Part shown: in pieces, positions 42,701-43,371 of the stretch
How the letters are laid out: each line of letters starts with the position of its first letter
Position numbering within the stretch: the stretch's first letter is position 1
Assembly (NCBI GenBank): GCA_934395135.1
Contig: CAKRRK010000011.1
Span: 1 to 43,371 of the forward strand
Source: an uncultured Eubacteriales bacterium
GTDB taxonomy: Bacteria > Bacillota > Clostridia > Oscillospirales > Butyricicoccaceae
Direction of reading: 5' to 3'
Length of the DNA: 43,371 bases
Notes under the pieces: generated by a model
Seen by the model: the letters and a program-made list of their open reading frames with translations, nothing else
The model's database searches: none
Told to the model about the DNA's origin: nothing
Made by a program: the position numbers and the translations under genes

Positions 42701-42886
42701 ATTTTCGATTTCTTCCGGCCCGGCGCCGGCATACGTCGTCATTACCACCGCAACCGGCACTTCCATATCCGGCAGCAAAGACAGCGGCAGGGAAAACAGG
42801 CTCATCACCCCAAAAATAACGACGAGCACACAGGCCAAAATCGTAGCAACTTTATGCCGGATGCAGAAGTATGATAATTTATTCAT
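39749..42886 (-). CDS. RND family efflux permease (AcrB/SwrC-like)
   Basis: This 1045-residue RND transporter has the usual layout: one helix, a large extracytoplasmic loop, six helices, a second loop and five helices. The TM4 motif reads GMIVDNSIVVLENI, so the paired aspartates of AcrB appear here as Asp-Asn. That is seen directly; its effect on proton coupling is unknown. The C terminus is basic (KSKDKRQRRKEKR). In a Gram-positive cell it would work with the adaptor encoded upstream and without an outer-membrane channel. The ATG follows AGGAGGGG. It overlaps the adaptor gene by 8 bp. Confidence 0.94.
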   Translation of the reverse strand: MNKLSYFCIRHKVATILACVLVVIFGVMSLFSLPLSLLPDMEVPVAVVMTTYAGAGPEEIENLVTKPVEGACASVTGVDELSSVSAENMSAVVVTFVDGTDLDNASTSLREKVDQIKGSLPDDVGDPMVLEMDMDAMPIVQFSIKGMDISQLQQIAEDEISPALERIDGVASVSVSGGYRNEIAIETYSNKLEGYGLSVGQIAQQLAAENIVMPTGTVKSGAKTLNARVDGQFGSIEDIRNILIALPTGGAVRLDDIASIQEKPQDQTTISKLNGESCLTVSVQKQSGTNTVQAAENVKKTMESVTAEYPQLEYEYTMDQSEYVNFSVSMVLQNIIIGIVLAAIVLLVFLRDFGATAIISICMPICIILVFLVMRAMDITLNMMSLGGLAMGVGMIVDNSIVVLENIFRFRTDGYSRLDACVKGSGEVALSILASTLTTVCVFLPIGLSGGMVGMMFKEFSITICVLLLSSLVIALTLVPLCCYALLDRSGGRKIRAPKDAERSGSGRLMERYKKLLRFFIQKRKASMLLSVVMIGLFVLAVGTTGVILMPEMDQGAVSVTISLPIGSELADTEDIADEVVEIAYAKVPELKSISYSSGGGAMLASSSTEEATVTINLPEMKERNRSSKEIADALRTELADIAGAEITVSTSGAMDMASLTGDVISLNVSGDDYETLTMVGDDLVNQLSRIPGVVDVQSSAAEQVPQVNVYVDRDNASRFGLTAASVSSQVYSALSGSSSTKLTVSGEETDINVSGDTRYQDSIDEMKNIPIATMTGGTVPLDLVADVAIELAPQSINRTNQSRTITITGGSEGEDTSAITAAVQEIVNHYEFPDGITLETGGQMEEIVDVFGKLFLALITAIILVYFVLACQFESFAMPVIIMMILPIGLLGSLVGLPLTGNQISMTSFIGVIMLAGIVVNSSIILVDYINRRREMGEDKDTAILNACPRRVRPVLMTAATTVLGLVPMAVGGGEGSEMMAPMAIVMITGMVISTIITLLFTPVYYSVMDNMIQKSKDKRQRRKEKRLQKREAKGETGPVSLFR

Positions 42887-43371
42887 CCCCTGCCCCTCCT
42901 ACAATGCGGAGCGCAGAACCATCGCTTAAATAACTCTCCCCTTTGATGACAAGTATCTCACCGCCAGACAAACCGGAAGTGACTTCCGTCATACCGTTTG
43001 CGGCGGAAATCCCGGTTTCCACCAAGACTTTTTTCGCTGTTTTTTGATCTATGGTTATGTAGACATACTGTACTTCCCCGTCCGTTAAAATAGCGTCGGT
43101 GGGAATAAGCACTGCGTCTTCCCGCTGTTCCGTTTGAAACACAACGTCCGCAAACATGCCGTAGGAAACGGCAAGATCCGAAGGCAGATTCAAATATACG
43201 TCATAAAGCTGCGTTTGCTGGTTGCTGGAAGGCGCTACGGAATCTACTTCCGCGAAAAACGGAGCGCCGCCCAAGGCGTTGATGGTAACCTCTGCCTGGC
43301 TGCCCTGCTTCACATAAGGCACTACCGTTTCCGAAACAGAAACCAGCACCTGCTTCAGCTGGGTGCCGGCA
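42879..43371 (-). CDS. efflux RND adaptor (membrane fusion) protein, partial
   Basis: The frame is open to the right edge; the visible C-terminal part has about 163 residues. It shows the beta-barrel and membrane-proximal domains of HlyD/AcrA-type adaptors: YVKQGSQAEVTINAL, a QQTQLYDVYLNL strand block, AVLIPTDAIL and the closing GLSGGEILVIKGES. The lipoyl and hairpin parts and the signal sequence lie beyond the window. It links the pump to the cell surface and shares the operon with the RND permease and TetR gene. Confidence 0.88.
   Translation of the reverse strand, partial: AGTQLKQVLVSVSETVVPYVKQGSQAEVTINALGGAPFFAEVDSVAPSSNQQTQLYDVYLNLPSDLAVSYGMFADVVFQTEQREDAVLIPTDAILTDGEVQYVYITIDQKTAKKVLVETGISAANGMTEVTSGLSGGEILVIKGESYLSDGSALRIVGGAGDE

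Noticed and set aside
1..43371. CRISPR arrays, insertion sequences, attachment sites or a replication origin
   Set aside because: No regularly spaced repeats, transposase or integrase motifs, or DnaA-box clusters were seen on reading the window. The tRNA genes show no duplicated 3' end as left by integration.

Overview
The window looks like a chromosomal segment of a spore-forming clostridium, most likely of the Oscillospirales/Ruminococcaceae type. The base for this is the spoIIGA-sigE pair, sigma-A promoters and AGGAGG ribosome sites of Firmicutes style, the DUF951, DUF1934, NiaR and RNase J homologues, and a base composition near one half GC by eye. No species can be named from sequence alone. 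It holds about 36 protein genes, three tRNAs, one decayed gene and one long ORF-poor transcription unit. No prophage, insertion sequence or CRISPR array was found.

Layout. 1-4.5 kb: the edge of an unknown gene, an FmdE-like protein, a YoaK/DUF1275 membrane protein, a C26 glutamine-amidotransferase-like hydrolase, a nucleoside phosphorylase with DUF951, and an S1-domain protein. 4.5-8.5 kb: the membrane pyrophosphatase HppA under a consensus promoter, then spoIIGA-sigE behind a promoter with the unusual 22-bp spacing known from Bacillus spoIIG. 8.5-14.4 kb: a large SLH/X2 surface protein, birA, azlCD and a decayed SLH fragment. 14.4-20.2 kb: RNase J, then metF, a MetH reactivation-domain protein and metH with overlapping ends, together a methionine-synthesis operon. 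20.2-22.6 kb: a 3D-domain secreted protein, the niacin repressor NiaR, and a Met-Glu-Val tRNA operon read leftwards.

22.6-30.1 kb: two leftward operons, prmA-rsmE-membrane protein (ribosome modification) and ddl-DUF1934-argS-S41 protease. 30.1-33.1 kb: an iron alcohol dehydrogenase, asparaginase and an unknown membrane-anchored protein. 33.2-34.2 kb: a unit of about 930 bp with a promoter and a strong terminator but no convincing long ORF, carrying a 14-bp inverted repeat about 0.7 kb apart. 34.2-43.4 kb: RNase R, an LCP cell-wall ligase divergent from a nucleotidyltransferase, a small coiled-coil protein, and a leftward efflux cassette (adaptor, RND pump, TetR regulator) that runs off the right edge.

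The best candidate for something undescribed is the ORF-poor unit at 33.2-34.2 kb, a possible large structured RNA. The spoIIG-type promoter and the frameshifted SLH remnant are the next most informative observations. All function calls rest on reading motifs by eye; no database search was run.
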